Below, piece after piece: positions 21,571-33,063 of a DNA stretch of 64,000 bases. The notes below the pieces were generated by a model. The model had not been told where the DNA came from, ran no database searches, and saw only the letters and a program-made list of their open reading frames with translations. The position numbers and the translations under genes were made by a program. How positions within the stretch are numbered: the stretch's first letter is position 1; every line of letters starts with the position of its first letter. The stretch comes from Maratus speciosus (Eukaryota > Arthropoda > Arachnida > Araneae > Salticidae): assembly GCA_963932465.1 (NCBI GenBank), contig OZ010793.1, forward strand, positions 365,084,459 through 365,148,458. Reading direction: 5' to 3'.

Positions 21571-23597
21571 AAATAAAGGAATTCAAATTTACGTATCCGA
21601 ACATTTTTTTTTTTTTCTTCCCCGCGCATATCGTTTCTCCCTGTCTCAGAAATTTCAGAGTTACCTTCGTATGTATAAATGTTTTCTGGAAATATTTTTA
21701 TTTTATATTTAAATATAAACTTAAAATTTTTGTTAAAATCTTTCTACAAAATTTCAGGACACCTATTTAACATGTTTGTGTAATGATTTTTATACCTTCA
21801 AATTTGAAATTTCCCTTTATTTTACCTCAGCTTTCGTATATATTTTATTCCGCATTCTTTATTTCGTTATAAATTGTTCCATTTTCTCTTAATGAATAAT
21901 TTATATGCGTGCTAGCATTGAAAAGGGTACTATTACGCTACAATACTTTTTAATCTCTTTAACGCTGTGGCTGCGTAATGTTTTATTTATAAAATTTGGA
22001 TGTTTTCTATTTTGGGCTTGTTGCAGTATTATATAATGGTTAGCGTTCTTACTTTGCAATTTCGCTCATATTACATTTTCGAGTAAAATTTTATATGTAG
22101 CTTGTTAAATCTGGATTGAATTTTATGCATTATTAAATATGACTAAACTTTTTCAGTTTCATTTTTCCGCCTACGTTGTTTGTTGCATATTTTTAATTTT
22201 GTTAACGTATGACAGGCTTTGCATTTGTTGAATTGAGGTTTAAATTTAGTATGGAGCAAGTCAACTCACCGGATAAAGTATGTCAAATGATATTTTACAT
22301 CTCAATTTTTATTGTTATGTTTTCTATTACTTTTACAGCGGTAGAATTGATTTAAAAAAAAAAAAAAAAAAAGGTCCCAAGGACATGTTAGTATGAGAGT
22401 TTATTGGTCCGCAGTTATCAACACTGGCCCGCTACCCTTTGAGTGACCCCCCTCTCTTCTCCTAGAATATAAACCAAACTTCCTTTGCAGTTATCTAAAA
22501 TTTTCGGCATGATAAAATGTAAAATTATATCTTGCTCAATATTAAATAAACAATACATAAACAAAGACTATAAAATTATTAATTATGTATTTTATTTCCG
22601 GTTATTTATTCCAACTGGTTTAATGCAATTTTTTTGTTCATTTATTTTTTTTAAATAAAACAAAATTCTGTGGTTTGTGTTTGGTTGTGGTTTTCTCAGC
22701 CACGGGAAAATTTACGTTTTCCTGTCAGACAGGGAAAAAAGTTACTGGTCCTGTGGGCCACTAAATTTTTTAAGTTAGTGGTCCGATTGAATTTTTGGTG
22801 GTTTCGGACCAGCGGACCACCAAGGATTTCGAACGCTACATATAAAAGATTCTTTTATATGTACAATATTCAAGTATAATCGCTTGTAACTTGGCTCACA
22901 GTGGAATATATCTCTAACCTGGCTATAAAAATTTTCAGATAATTTTTGATTTTGTGTACATTAAAAGGATAGAAAGAAGAAAAAGAAAAGCTTTTATTTA
23001 TGTCTAAAAGAAGTTTTAAATCAAGAAAAATGTAGCATCAGCCTTTCTCTTGCATTTTTAACTTCACTGAGGCTGGCACTGTCCTCTATAACCTTCAGTT
23101 TCCGCCCCCCCCCCCCAATACTTTGGTAATTCACTGCAATCCATGACTGACCCTATTCTAATTTCAAATGTTCTTTCCAAAGGTAATGGAGAACCAGAGA
23201 ATCGAGATCTCTTTTATCACTGCAAAAATAATTTCTTAGATGTTTTTGATGAAGACATAGCCTTAGATTTTTTTATTTTCCACCTTCAGGTTTGATGAGA
23301 TTTTTCCGTGGCCTTTTATCCTTTTTCTTAATTCTTTCTTCTTTATTTTCCATCACTTCTTCAGACTTAAGTACTCCTCCTACACTATTTTGCGATCTAC
23401 GTCTTTCACTCCAGAAAAATTTAACCCCTTCTTGGTAGGCGTCGCATGTCATGCGAGGAAGAGAAAAATTGCATCTTTGAAAGTGAATTCGTCGCTACTT
23501 ACACGCCGCATTATATTCCGTGATTGTTTTTTTTTTTTTTTTTTTCAAAGTAATCAATAAAATAATCTGCAACAAATGATTTCAATGTTGTTGCTTT
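21571..23597. other. unassigned interval
   Basis: AT-rich, with an A-tract at about 22353-22371, a GC-richer patch at 22670-22850 containing repeated GGTCC/GGACCA motifs and ending GGATTTCGAACGCTA, and a C-run at about 23106-23116. The patch could be the end of another DNA transposon, but I found no matching left terminus or duplication. No gene was recognised. Confidence 0.35.
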
Positions 23598-24060
23598 ATT
23601 AGCCCCCGGTATGCTATTTCTTTCTCCCAGCTTATTTTGTCTCTAATAAATAACGTTACCTTGTATAAGCCATCCGTAAAACAAAAGCCGATAATTCATT
23701 GTGCGATTAAATACTCTACAGCATTTTTTAAAATTTCTAAGCATCGCACATTTTCAATGTTTATACTGTCGTATTGGGGGAAAAGTACTTTTTAATGCAG
23801 TTTGTTTGAAAACTGCATCTCCATTTATTTTTGAAATGTTATTTTTGTAGTTTTAAGCAGCATTTGTTTCATTTTGGAAACTCAAGTACTCCATTTCTGG
23901 AGAAAGTAAAGGAAAAATAGTTGAAAAATAGCAATTATATCTTCTTGTTGCCATTTTCCCATGAAAACTGAAAAAATGTAATTAAAATACGTGCTATTTT
24001 GAGAAAAATATAAATGAATGATTTATAATATAAAACATGGAGCTATTATAAACTATGTTT
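23598..24060 (+). repeat. dispersed repeat, family E copy 1
   Basis: About 460 bp matching, in reverse complement, 52948-53395 plus 50873-50940. Shared blocks include ATGCGAT/ATCGCACATTTTCAAT, AAAAGTACTTTTTAATGC, GAAAACTGCATCTC and CATGGAGCTATTATAAAC. It is non-coding and its ends are not resolved. Confidence 0.7.
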
Positions 24061-24149
24061 TATTTTAAGTATCCAAATGCAAATGACGTCATTTTGCATA
24101 AAATAAAAGCATGTGCTTTAAGTCTTAAAATTGAAATATGTTTTGCACT

Positions 24150-25310
24150 ACAGTAGAATATCGCTTATCCAGGATTGCAAAAAAGCCGGCTAAAATTAAA
24201 AAAAGCCAGGCCGGTGGCTTTTTTTGGTTTTAACCGGCTTTTTTTTGGCCTAAATTGGCCTTTTTGGCCATAATTGGCTTTTATACAATGAAGCATTGTA
24301 ATTATAAACTACACAGTTTAAAGTGTTTTTAATTAGTTTCAATGACATTTAATTGATTTAGAGTTTAATAAGTAACCCAATTTTTCAATAATGAGGACAT
24401 TAATGCTGGAATAAAACTTAGATGGTTTTGCTAGTGATTTGTAGTCAGAATTGCAAATATGTCAGCTAAATTTTAAAAGCGCCATACCAACTGCCAATTA
24501 TTTCATTTTTACTGCTTTATAAAATTAAAGAGGACAATGGCTACTTAGTTACTTGTTTTATTACTTAATTAATTTTACGAGCTATTAATATTACAAGTCT
24601 TATTTTATTTCTAGTAAACATTTATCCATAGTCATATAATAAAAACACAATTTCTCACTATTAAAAACATTATGAATAGCATATGCATGAATATGCTTAG
24701 CAACAAGCTTTTCAAAATTTTATTTAGAGATTTTTTTTTCCTTGTTAAATGCTAATTTTTTATACACTTATGTACCACTCTCCTCAAATATTATATCCTT
24801 TCTAATTTCTCTTTTAACATTTATAACTTAATCTGCCCATATGGACACATAAGAATGCTTCCATTTTGATGCGCTACAATTTGTCATTAATTAAATATAA
24901 TCTTTAAAATGTGTAATATATATGTGGAGCTATGTAATATAGAATTTCAAAATACCACTTTGGAGCCGAACTTATATTCTTTTCAATGTTTATAATTTTT
25001 ATTTTTTTTTAGACATAATGTCTTCACAGTGGCCTTCTAGAAGTTATATAGACTTATTTATTTGACAAAATTTAATAGAAATCTATAATTTTTTTCAGTA
25101 GAAAATATTTATATGTGTATTAAAAATTAATTGATCCAAATTTAAATCGAATTAACTGTAAATGAACTTAAAAAAAATAATAAAACCCGGCTTTTTTTAA
25201 GCGGTTAAAACCAAAAAAAGCCGGCCGGCTTTTTCTGGCCTGGCTAAAAGCCGGCAACCCTGCGCTTATCCGAGTCCCGCTTAACCGAGTTATTTTCTTC
25301 TGGTGGACTG
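24150..25310. mobile_element. pogo-like terminus interrupted by a hAT
   Basis: When the hAT 24170-25262 and one TSD are removed, the flanks join as CAGTAGAATATCGCTTATCC, then GAGTCCCGCTTAACCGAG, which is a typical pogo/Tigger-type inverted repeat. No opposite terminus or transposase was found, so only one end of this element may survive. Confidence 0.5.
24162..25270. mobile_element. hAT element with AGCCGGC-rich ends
   Basis: The element is 24170-25262 (1093 bp), flanked by the exact duplication CGCTTATC (24162-24169 and 25263-25270). The left end is CAGGATTGCAAAAAAGCCGG and the reverse complement of the right end is CAGGGTTGCCGGCTTTTAGC. Both subterminal regions hold repeated GGCCGG, AGCC and GGTTTTAACCG motifs. 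The interior is AT-rich and without coding potential. Confidence 0.92.
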
Positions 25311-25383
25311 GTAGCTTCTACAGGGACTGCGCTAAGAAATTAAGACTATTAGCCAACACATTAGCCAAATTTATCTATTATTA

Positions 25384-25460
25384 GCCGAAAATATGCATAT
25401 ATTATATATATATATATTACATATATATATCATATATATAAATATATATCATATATAATA
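25384..25460. repeat. AT-rich simple repeat
   Basis: Imperfect (TA)n and ATATCAT units. Confidence 0.8.
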
Positions 25461-25532
25461 TTATTATCATTAACTCTTTCAAGCCCTGAAGTAGTTTTAT
25501 TAAATATATTATGTATAAGTAGCTTTTGTAGA

Positions 25533-26010
25533 GTTTTTTCGCGAACTTTTGACAAAATTTGTGGGGGGGTTCGCAATTTTTTGACGCGATTTGCATTTTT
25601 TTCGCGATCTTTTGATGAAATTTGCGCTTTTTCGCGATCTTTTCACGAAGTTTACGGTTTTTTGCGATCTTTTGACGAAATTTGCGGTTTTTCGCGATCT
25701 TTTCACGAAATTAGTGGATCTTTTCACGAAATTTGTGGTTTTTCGCAATCTTTTGACAAAAATTCGCGTCTTTTCCGCGATTCTTTGAGGAAGTTTGCGT
25801 TTTTCTCGCGATTCTTTGTCGAAATTCACGATTTTTCTGCAAACAATTGACAAAATTTATTTATTTATTTATATTTTTTTCGGCGACCGTTTGTCGAAAT
25901 TCGCGATATTTTTTATGTCCGAATTTTTTTATTGATGACCTACTTTTTTTTTTTTCGGAAATGAATGCCTTAAATTTTCGGAAAATTCGGAACAGAACCA
26001 TCCCCAATTG
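25533..26010. repeat. ~30-bp minisatellite array 1 with conserved tail
   Basis: About ten degenerate copies of a ~30-bp unit of the form TTTTCGCGATCTTTTGACGA then AATTTGCGG run to about 25857. They are followed by a tail (to about 26005) with TTCGGCGACCGTTTGTCGAA, a T-rich segment and TTTTCGGAA..CGGAACAGAA. The same unit and tail occur at 33186-34082. Because the unit is a multiple of three, both strands stay open as Arg/Lys/Phe-rich frames. Confidence 0.8.
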
Positions 26011-27019
26011 GCCGGCCGAGAAGAAGAGGGGGAATATAGACTGGAAATACGGCCGTACGCAAACTCGCACTATAAACGGAAATTCATTTACGTTTCAAAA
26101 CATAATTACAATAACAAAAGAGTCTAAAAAAAATCATTCGCCAGCTTTTCGCCATAATAATTTTTCTCTCACCAATTTCACGATGCATTCGCATTTGGCG
26201 AGTAGGCGAATGGTTAGCGCGGCCCCTGCTTCTATTATTATGAAACAGCCATTATAAATGAAGCGTTAGGCGAGGATGAAAGAGCAGTCGTAAAAAGTTA
26301 GAACTCTGATTTTCTGGTCAGAATAAGAAAAAAATGGCCATAATTTTTTTTTAAGCAGAATTCCTCTTCTCTAGTCTTTTACATTAACTTTGTCTATCTA
26401 AAACCTTGACATACGGAAATGATGAGAAACATCGCATAACACATGACATACAATAAATGAAAAAAAAAAAATGTAAAAATGTTAGGTTTTGCAAAATTAA
26501 AATTAAATTTATCTTCAAATTATGCCACTATATCCAAATTACCCCACAAGGATTTTTTTTTTCTTCGGCAGTGGTGGTATGTTTGACCCACTGCTCTTGT
26601 ACGATGTTCGAACCTGATCAAATTTCCCATTTTCCATCGTGTAACTAAACACATTTTAACAATAAGATTTATATTTATAAAAGGAATAGTAATTTAGTTA
26701 TTTCAGTATTTATTAGTGACACTATTTATATTTTTCTTAATATGAACTATAATACAACAATCCAATTGAAACTTAAGGAAAAATTACGTATTAATAAATA
26801 AGTATACATTCAAATAAAGGTATTTAAGAATTCGCAACCTATTATTCAGAATATACATCTACATACATGCTATATATATATTCTTGCATAATATACATAT
26901 ATTTTAGCTTATTCTAAAAATTTGTAAAATTATGAATGTGAGAGAATCGTAATGGCAATCATTATCTTTACCGCAGTAAGATCGAATAAATATGTTTTTA
27001 CCAAAGATTTTATTTGGTA
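26011..27019. other. unassigned interval
   Basis: A slightly GC-richer start (about 26000-26280) leads into AT-rich DNA. No gene or transposon end was recognised. The 136-codon frame 25847-26257 crosses the minisatellite tail and is not convincing. Confidence 0.35.
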
Positions 27020-28632
27020 CTAGCTGATCCACTGGGCGGTGGGTGATCTCGTTAAATAGACCTCAGATTTATATGTGACTTTTTATCTTTAATCACAGTT
27101 TCTAAGAAGTTATACTTTTAAACGAAAATCTTAAACGAACTTCTTATCGGGGTTTATATTTTTTTTAAACCGAATGCGTCGTTTTAGAATAAAATGTACG
27201 CTCTTTAAGTGGGTGTTATATGTTTTTTTCCGTATTTCGACAAAAAATAGAGGATTCACAATTTTAAAGTGTGCGGGTTGTTTACGTCGGGTCATTTAAT
27301 TATATTACTAGAAGGACTATACACTTGCATATGTATGTACACTTACAGTACTTTTATAGTTGTTTTTGTAAAAGTAAATAATGCAAAATTAACAGGAAAT
27401 TTTCTTATTTTAATTCACTAAATTTTGTGTAGTGCACAAGAAATCAAATTTCGGGGTTACATACACCCTACCTGGCCACTTACGTTATAAAAAAAATCAC
27501 CCCACCACTTAAGGGTTAATAAGAAATGTGTGAAAAATATTGATATTTAGTTGAAAAAGGGCTGTGTTTTCGTCTCTCCTCCCTTTTTTCTCTTTTCTCG
27601 TCGGATTGTTTAATATTAAAAGCGAAGAAATCTGCACGGGCCGCAATTTCCAGACCCGACCCGGTAAAAACAAGTTCGGCCTGGGCCCCGGCTCGTTTGT
27701 ATTTTTTTAGTTCACAGCCTGACCCGTTCAAAAAGCAATGAACTCACGTCCCACTCAATTTCCATAAAAAATTTCGAGTTTTCTTAACATACAGTTAAGA
27801 TTCTTTTCTAGAAGACTGCATACATATTTATCGACAAATTTTACGGTATATTTTAGATTACTATGTGTTCGCAAGTCAGAGCATACAGAATCGGAATAGC
27901 AACATTAATAATCACTTAGACACATTAGACTCTTACGTTCAAATAAAGATTCATTAAAAACATTAATATCGTTCAGAATGAAAGAAAAAAGATGGTTCAA
28001 AACATCATGGCTTTTGAAGCTGTGTGATCGCAGATAGCTCAGAGGGTTTCGTTTAATATGTCTTTTAAAACATTTTATCCTTAAATTAATAAATCAAAAT
28101 TGTTAATTTATAATTATTAAAATCTTACTTAAAGCGCAGCACATTTACATTTAATTTTAAAATAATTAAGAAAATATATTTTAATCAAATTAAAAATATA
28201 CAAGTGAAATTATTTAAATAAAATTAAAAAATCGGAGTATTTTTAAATTCATCAATTTAAAAAAATTAGCGGAGGTATAAAAATAATAATATTTTTAAAA
28301 GCAAAAAACTGTTTAAAACTATTTAAAATGCTGAAATAATTCAGTAAAAATCCATAATAATTCTTTCAATTTTCAAAAATTCACTAGATGGCGCCAAAAA
28401 AGAATGTTAACATATATTAAAATTCGAAAGAAAAAAAGAAATAAAACAACACCTAATTCCTCAATATTGCTTATAGATAACTTGAAAAAAATTATCCATA
28501 AAAGTTTATTATTTCAAAAAATTGTCTGTAAGTTGCAGCAGCAAATACAAAATATTCCAGAAGAATCCAATATTTATTCTTCTGTATCGAATTAATTATT
28601 AAAAATGAGGAATTTTTTTATATTAAATATAG
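27020..28632 (-). mobile_element. candidate non-autonomous Helitron
   Basis: On the minus strand the 3' end is CTAG (27020-27023) followed by T, with a CCAC/GTGG hairpin (CCACCGCCCAGTGG) just upstream. A possible 5' end, TCTATATTTAATATAAA, preceded by A, is at 28632. The interior has a GC-rich patch (27620-27740) of GACCCGACCCGG type, as in the Helitron at 4398. The 3' end is convincing; the 5' end is a guess. Confidence 0.4.
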
Positions 28633-29014
28633 ATTTTATTATATCACCTGACATGTTAAACATTAATTGTCACTAAATGTGCATTTAAAAAATATATATA
28701 AGTGAATAACTCTCCGGATTTTTTTTAAATTGAAATTTCAGATTTTCTCTGTCTGAAATAAAAAAAGATTTTAAAAATTACCTCTGCGGGTTTTAAAAAA
28801 AAAACTTTTTAAAATTGCCAAAAAAGGGGGATTTTTTAAAAAAGTAAATCCATCTGAAAATGAAGTGGGATAATAAAAATCAAACTTTTAATGCTCCCCC
28901 TGGCAGACCTACTATCTACTGTGTGGGAAACGTACACCTTACCGCGGGCGCTATCGCATTATTTGCTGAATTTAAGATTATGTTTCGTAATCGAAAAAGA
29001 ACAAATTCACATTT
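28633..29014. other. AT-rich sequence forming the target of the 29023 hAT
   Basis: It contains TCTGCGGGTTTT and A/T tracts and is probably an older repeat that resumes at 31880-32045, where GACGGACAGACAGAG and GGGTTTCGTGAGGCGGAC, then GAAACCCTA, are found. Confidence 0.35.
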
Positions 29015-29593
29015 AATTAAAACAGGGTTGTAATTTTAACCGTCCAAAATTGGAGAAAAATGGCCAAAAGTGGTCAAAACTGTTAAAAATGGTCTTAATT
29101 TTAATAATTAATTTTCCTTTGTAATTAAAAGTAACTTAATAAGTAATAAAAGTAACAGTGCAGTTAAAAGAAAAAATAATACAGTGACAAGTTAATGAGG
29201 CTCATTTGTAAAATATGCTTATGCAACGTTTAAGAAAGCTGGATCCATAATTGTCCTATCAATCATTGTTAATTGCTTATCAAAAGGGGGGGGGGGTTAA
29301 TTCTTCCTTTCAGCTGTTGATACAGGGGCATCTAAAAAAACTGCCCAGTATTGTTTAAAACTAGCAGCTGATGCTAAAGAAGCGGTAGAAAACAAGTTTG
29401 TTTTTAAAGTAAGAAGTTTTGTAAGTGACAATGAAAACAAGATGAAATGCATGAGAGAAGATTTTCAAAATGCATATAGAGATGAACTGTTTATTTCTTA
29501 TGGACGTGCTGCACATTACTTGAATCTTGTAGGACAAGATATTACAATTGCAAAGTTAGTTCAATAATGAAGCATGTTACTGAAGTCCAGAAA

Positions 29594-30787
29594 TACAGTT
29601 GGCTCTCTGTTTAACGACTTTCAAGGAACCTTGAAAAATCGTCCTTAAATAGACATCGTCCTTAAACAGAATTTGTGGAAAAATAATATTTGAAAAACAT
29701 TTCCCTTTACACTGTACAGGCTTAAGACTGTCAATACCTTTCTCAATGTATTGGCGTGTTTAGAACTGTTTTATTTATTTAAATTTAGTTTATGTTTTCT
29801 TTCTTTCTTTTTATTTTATCGATACGGCTAACGAATATAAAAATTCATATTTCTATTGCACAAATACAAATTGCATTAATTATACTGCATACATTGTTAC
29901 TTACAGTACAATAAAAATATATTTATAATACATTTATTTAAACAAATTAAGTTTTTAAAAAATAAAAAAGTGTAGATTGTTTCAATGATGGTCTAGTTTT
30001 TAGTACCCTTGCTTCAAGCTTTTCAAGAAGGTTGGATGAGTCATCTTCCATATTTAATGAAACAATGTACTGGCGAAGCATATCCAGGGCAAAATTTGCA
30101 TCTGAGTAAGAAGGAGGTGGTGTCTCGCTTTCTGTATCATCAGCATCATCACCATCTTCTGCATCTGAAGTTGAATTTTCGTTTGCCATGTCTTCACAAA
30201 TTCGCTCTAAATTTCTGAAGTTGGTCGTTAAAAGTCTTCTTCACAATCGATAGAATATTTTACTAAAACATCTTCATCACCAGCAAGACTTTTCTATTCT
30301 TCGGTGGTGATATCTTCTGTGTCGAGTTGTGCATCTGTTATATCCATTAGTTCTTGAATGGCAATTCCAGATGCCCGAGAGCAGTTTTCAATTGTGCAAG
30401 GAGAAATTTCTTTCGAGGCTGATGTAATCATGTGCATGACTCCCAAAATTGTAATTTTTTTTATTTCATTTTTGTCAGCAAAATTATCTACTCATTTCCC
30501 AATTAAGGATTTTTGGTAATATGCTTTTACACTACAAATGATTCCCAGGTCTAATGGTTGCAACTTACTTGTATAATTAGCGGTAAAAAATGAACTGACA
30601 TATTTGTAAGTCCTGGAATATACGAAATATAACTGGGAAAATATGTGAAAATCGTCATTGAATAGAAACAATTTCGTTTTTAAATAGAGATTTTTTTACT
30701 TAAAGGAGCCGGGACCGCAAAAAATCGTCCTTAAGTAGAGATCGTCGTTAAGTAAAGCGACGTTAAACAGAGTATTTCAGAACTGTA
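29594..30787 (-). mobile_element. pogo/Tigger-like element inserted in the hAT transposase
   Basis: The element is 29596-30785 with TA on both sides. The ends are CAGTTGGCTCTCTGTTTAAC and, reverse-complemented, CAGTTCTGAAATACTCTGTT followed by TAACG. Subterminal repeats of ATCGTCCTTAAAT/ATCGTCCTTAAGTAGA type occur in both arms. It interrupts the hAT frame at the VQKY codons. The transposase lies on the minus strand and is incomplete. Confidence 0.9.
29947..30640 (-). pseudogene. pogo/Tigger transposase relic, C-terminal half
   Basis: The minus strand reads SSFFTANYTSKLQPLDLGII (QPLD holds the third catalytic Asp of the DDE_1/pogo family), SVKAYYQKSLIGK, VMHMITSASKEISPCTIENC, SRASGIAIQEL, then after a stop an acidic linker and ALDMLRQYIVSLNME, LEARVLKTRPSLKQSTLFYF. 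This is the usual pogo/Tigger order: catalytic Asp, W/M-TIENC helix, acidic linker, LR-Y and KQ-T---F tail. The N-terminal DNA-binding region and first two catalytic residues are missing. At least one stop is present. Confidence 0.85.
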
Positions 30788-32270
30788 TTTCCGAAACAAC
30801 CCTCTACCTTCAGGTTACCTATCTGAATATGAAACATCTGTTAAACCCCAACTTCCAGGGAAAACACGGTGAACAGTCAGATTGAATGTTTGACAACTTT
30901 TATTAAAAACAGATTCCTACATGAAAATTGCAGATGAGCATGAAGATGATATTGATGATAACATTGTTAAAATCATTAACAATGTAAGCATATACAAAGA
31001 AGTAAAACATTTACAAAATCAACTTAAGCCTATTCCCCTTGCTGTAGATAAACTTCAAAAGATGATGCTACTATATCCGATGCATGCAACAAATGTTTAA
31101 GATTGCTAAAAGAGAAAGATCTTGAAATTTATTCTAAAGTGATACAGTCTCGATTTAATGAAAATGTTACCCTAGTTCATTTTCGGGCTCGCATGCTGAA
31201 TCCTGCCTACATGGGTAAAAGTATTGATGGCGAGAAGCAAGAAACAGCAAGGCAGTGGTTACACGATAATATTGATCCTACCTTTTTGCCTCTTGTGATT
31301 GCATTTCAAGCAGAATCCACACCATATCCAAAATCCTATTTTTCTGAAAGTGTAAAAGATACAATTGGCCTGATGTCTGGTGGGCAGCAATGAAGCACTT
31401 AAAGACAGTGGTGTAAAATTTGTTGGACTCACATTACATCTAATGAACTGTTGTGCTAGCTCGTAATCAATAGTAAGATTGTTTTCAAAATTTCGATTAA
31501 TCCAAAATAAATTACAAAACTGTCTAAGTTTAGTCAACCGCAAAACTTGTTACTTGTAATCGTTTTTTAAATTCAACACAAATTACATAAAAACACAAAA
31601 GAGCTTGTGTAAAAAAATAATTAAAACATTTGTGTTGTATCTTGGTGTTATGTTATTTATGTTATGACTTATTTAATTTGGTATTTGCTGATGTTATGTA
31701 ACTTATATTATGCCATTTTTAAAAACTGTTAACTTAGTTTTAACATATGCTAGTAAAACATATTTGATTAGTAGTAAATAAATTGAATAGTGAATTTCAG
31801 TGGTCAAATTTGACCAGGACGGTTAAAACCGGTTGGTTTAAACCCCCATGGTTAAAACCGATACAACCCTGAATTAAAATGACATAGAAATTTTCAAAAT
31901 TTTATGATTTTGGGTATGTCAGAAGGTATTCAGCTCTATGTTAATCAAATTTATAACTTAAATAGTTTCCGAGTACGAGCGTGTGACGGACAGACAGAGA
32001 AGCGAGACTATAAGGGTTTCGTGAGGCGGACGAAACCCTAAAAATGGAGATAGTGAAAATACTTCTCTGTAATTTATTATGTTATACTTCCGAAGATTCC
32101 GTTCACAAATGTTCATTATCACTATCATTATTTTTACAAAACAAATTGCCTGCTCGACGTCCTAGGAACAGTTAAGTCATTACTGGTCTACCATGTAGGC
32201 CCAATTTTGTAAAAAAAAAATAAAATTAAGACTAATCCTGGTCTTGCCCGGAACGAGTCGACTGAAAAAA

Positions 32271-32703
32271 TAGTATGTTGTGGCCATCACAAAACTTTCT
32301 TCTATACAAATCACGTCAATTAAATCATTTAAATAGTACAAGAAATTATATCAATTTAGCACCAATTCATAACAAAGTGTATCTGAATTTGAAGTTTGAT
32401 AAATATTCGTGCCTTAGCTCTTGAGATAGAGCTATAGCGGAAATTCTGAAAAATGTAGCATAGCAGCGCCACCTGTTGAGTGATTTACACCCATACATAA
32501 ACAGCAATAATATATATCCAGGTATACATGGATCTGAAGTTCGTTGAAAATCAAAGCATTAGTTCTTGGGATAGAGCTATTGCGGAAATCACAAAAACCC
32601 GCATAACAGCGCCACCTATTGAGCGATTTACACCAAACTATATATAATGCCAATTCATGTCAAGGACTAACTGATTCTAAAGTTTGATGAAAATTCGCAC
32701 ATT
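32271..32703 (+). repeat. satellite-bearing element, family F copy 3, truncated
   Basis: The left end (TAGTATGTTGTGGCCATCAC, then TTTCTTCTAT) matches the other copies. Two ~143-bp units follow, with GCGCCACCTGTTGAGTGATT at about 32465 and GCGCCACCTATTGAGCGATT at about 32608. The characteristic right end is missing. Confidence 0.7.
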
Positions 32704-33063
32704 TTAGGTTATTTGGATCAGTAGTTCTTTTGTTATAGGCAGACTTGTATAAAACCAAAAACTTTCTGCGCACACAAATATTGGGTCAAAAACTTTCTGC
32801 AAATTAATTTAATGTTTAATAAAAAAAAACGTGTTATATTATTTTGACGATTTGAATTAAAAACAGCAGTTTTAAAATAATTACCATTTAAATTAAAAAT
32901 TAATTGATATTAATTAAAGGATAATTATTTTGGTTAGAAAAATAATAAAGCTAAAAAAACATAAGAAAGGGTGAATTCTTATCAATTATTTTGTCAGTGC
33001 ATTTAGAAACAGCCCAATCCTTAATTGTGACTTCTTCACACAAAATGCCAGTCACTGTGTTAG

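Larger units (their letters stand above)
29311..31555 (+). pseudogene. hAT transposase relic (interrupted)
   Basis: Upstream of the pogo insertion the plus strand reads KTAQYCLKLAADAKEAVENK, FVSDNENKMKCMREDFQNAY, then GRAAHYLNLVGQDIT and, after a frame change, SSIMKHVTEVQKY; the G-AAH-LNL motif is a hAT core signature. After the insertion it continues NPLPSGYLSEYE, LLKEKDLEIYSKVIQSRFNE (31103 onward), PTFLPLVIAF, then WWAAMKHLKDSG, LHLMNCCASS and LFSKFRLIQNKLQNCLSLVN. The last block matches the SSA--ER-FS---K-RNRLS dimerisation tail. Stops and frameshifts are numerous, so it is not functional. Confidence 0.85.
29015..31879 (+). mobile_element. hAT transposon with transposase relic, split by a pogo element
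   Basis: The element is 29023-31871, flanked by the exact duplication AATTAAAA (29015-29022 and 31872-31879). The left end is CAGGGTTGTAATTTTAACCG and the reverse complement of the right end is CAGGGTTGTATCGGTTTTAA. The plus strand encodes hAT transposase remains either side of a pogo-like element at 29596-30785. Without that insertion the hAT is about 1.66 kb, so its N-terminal coding part has also been deleted. Confidence 0.93.

Noticed and set aside
25509..26257. Frames of 114, 89, 65 and 136 codons around minisatellite array 1
   Set aside because: They overlap on both strands within the same repeat and its tail; no independent coding signal.
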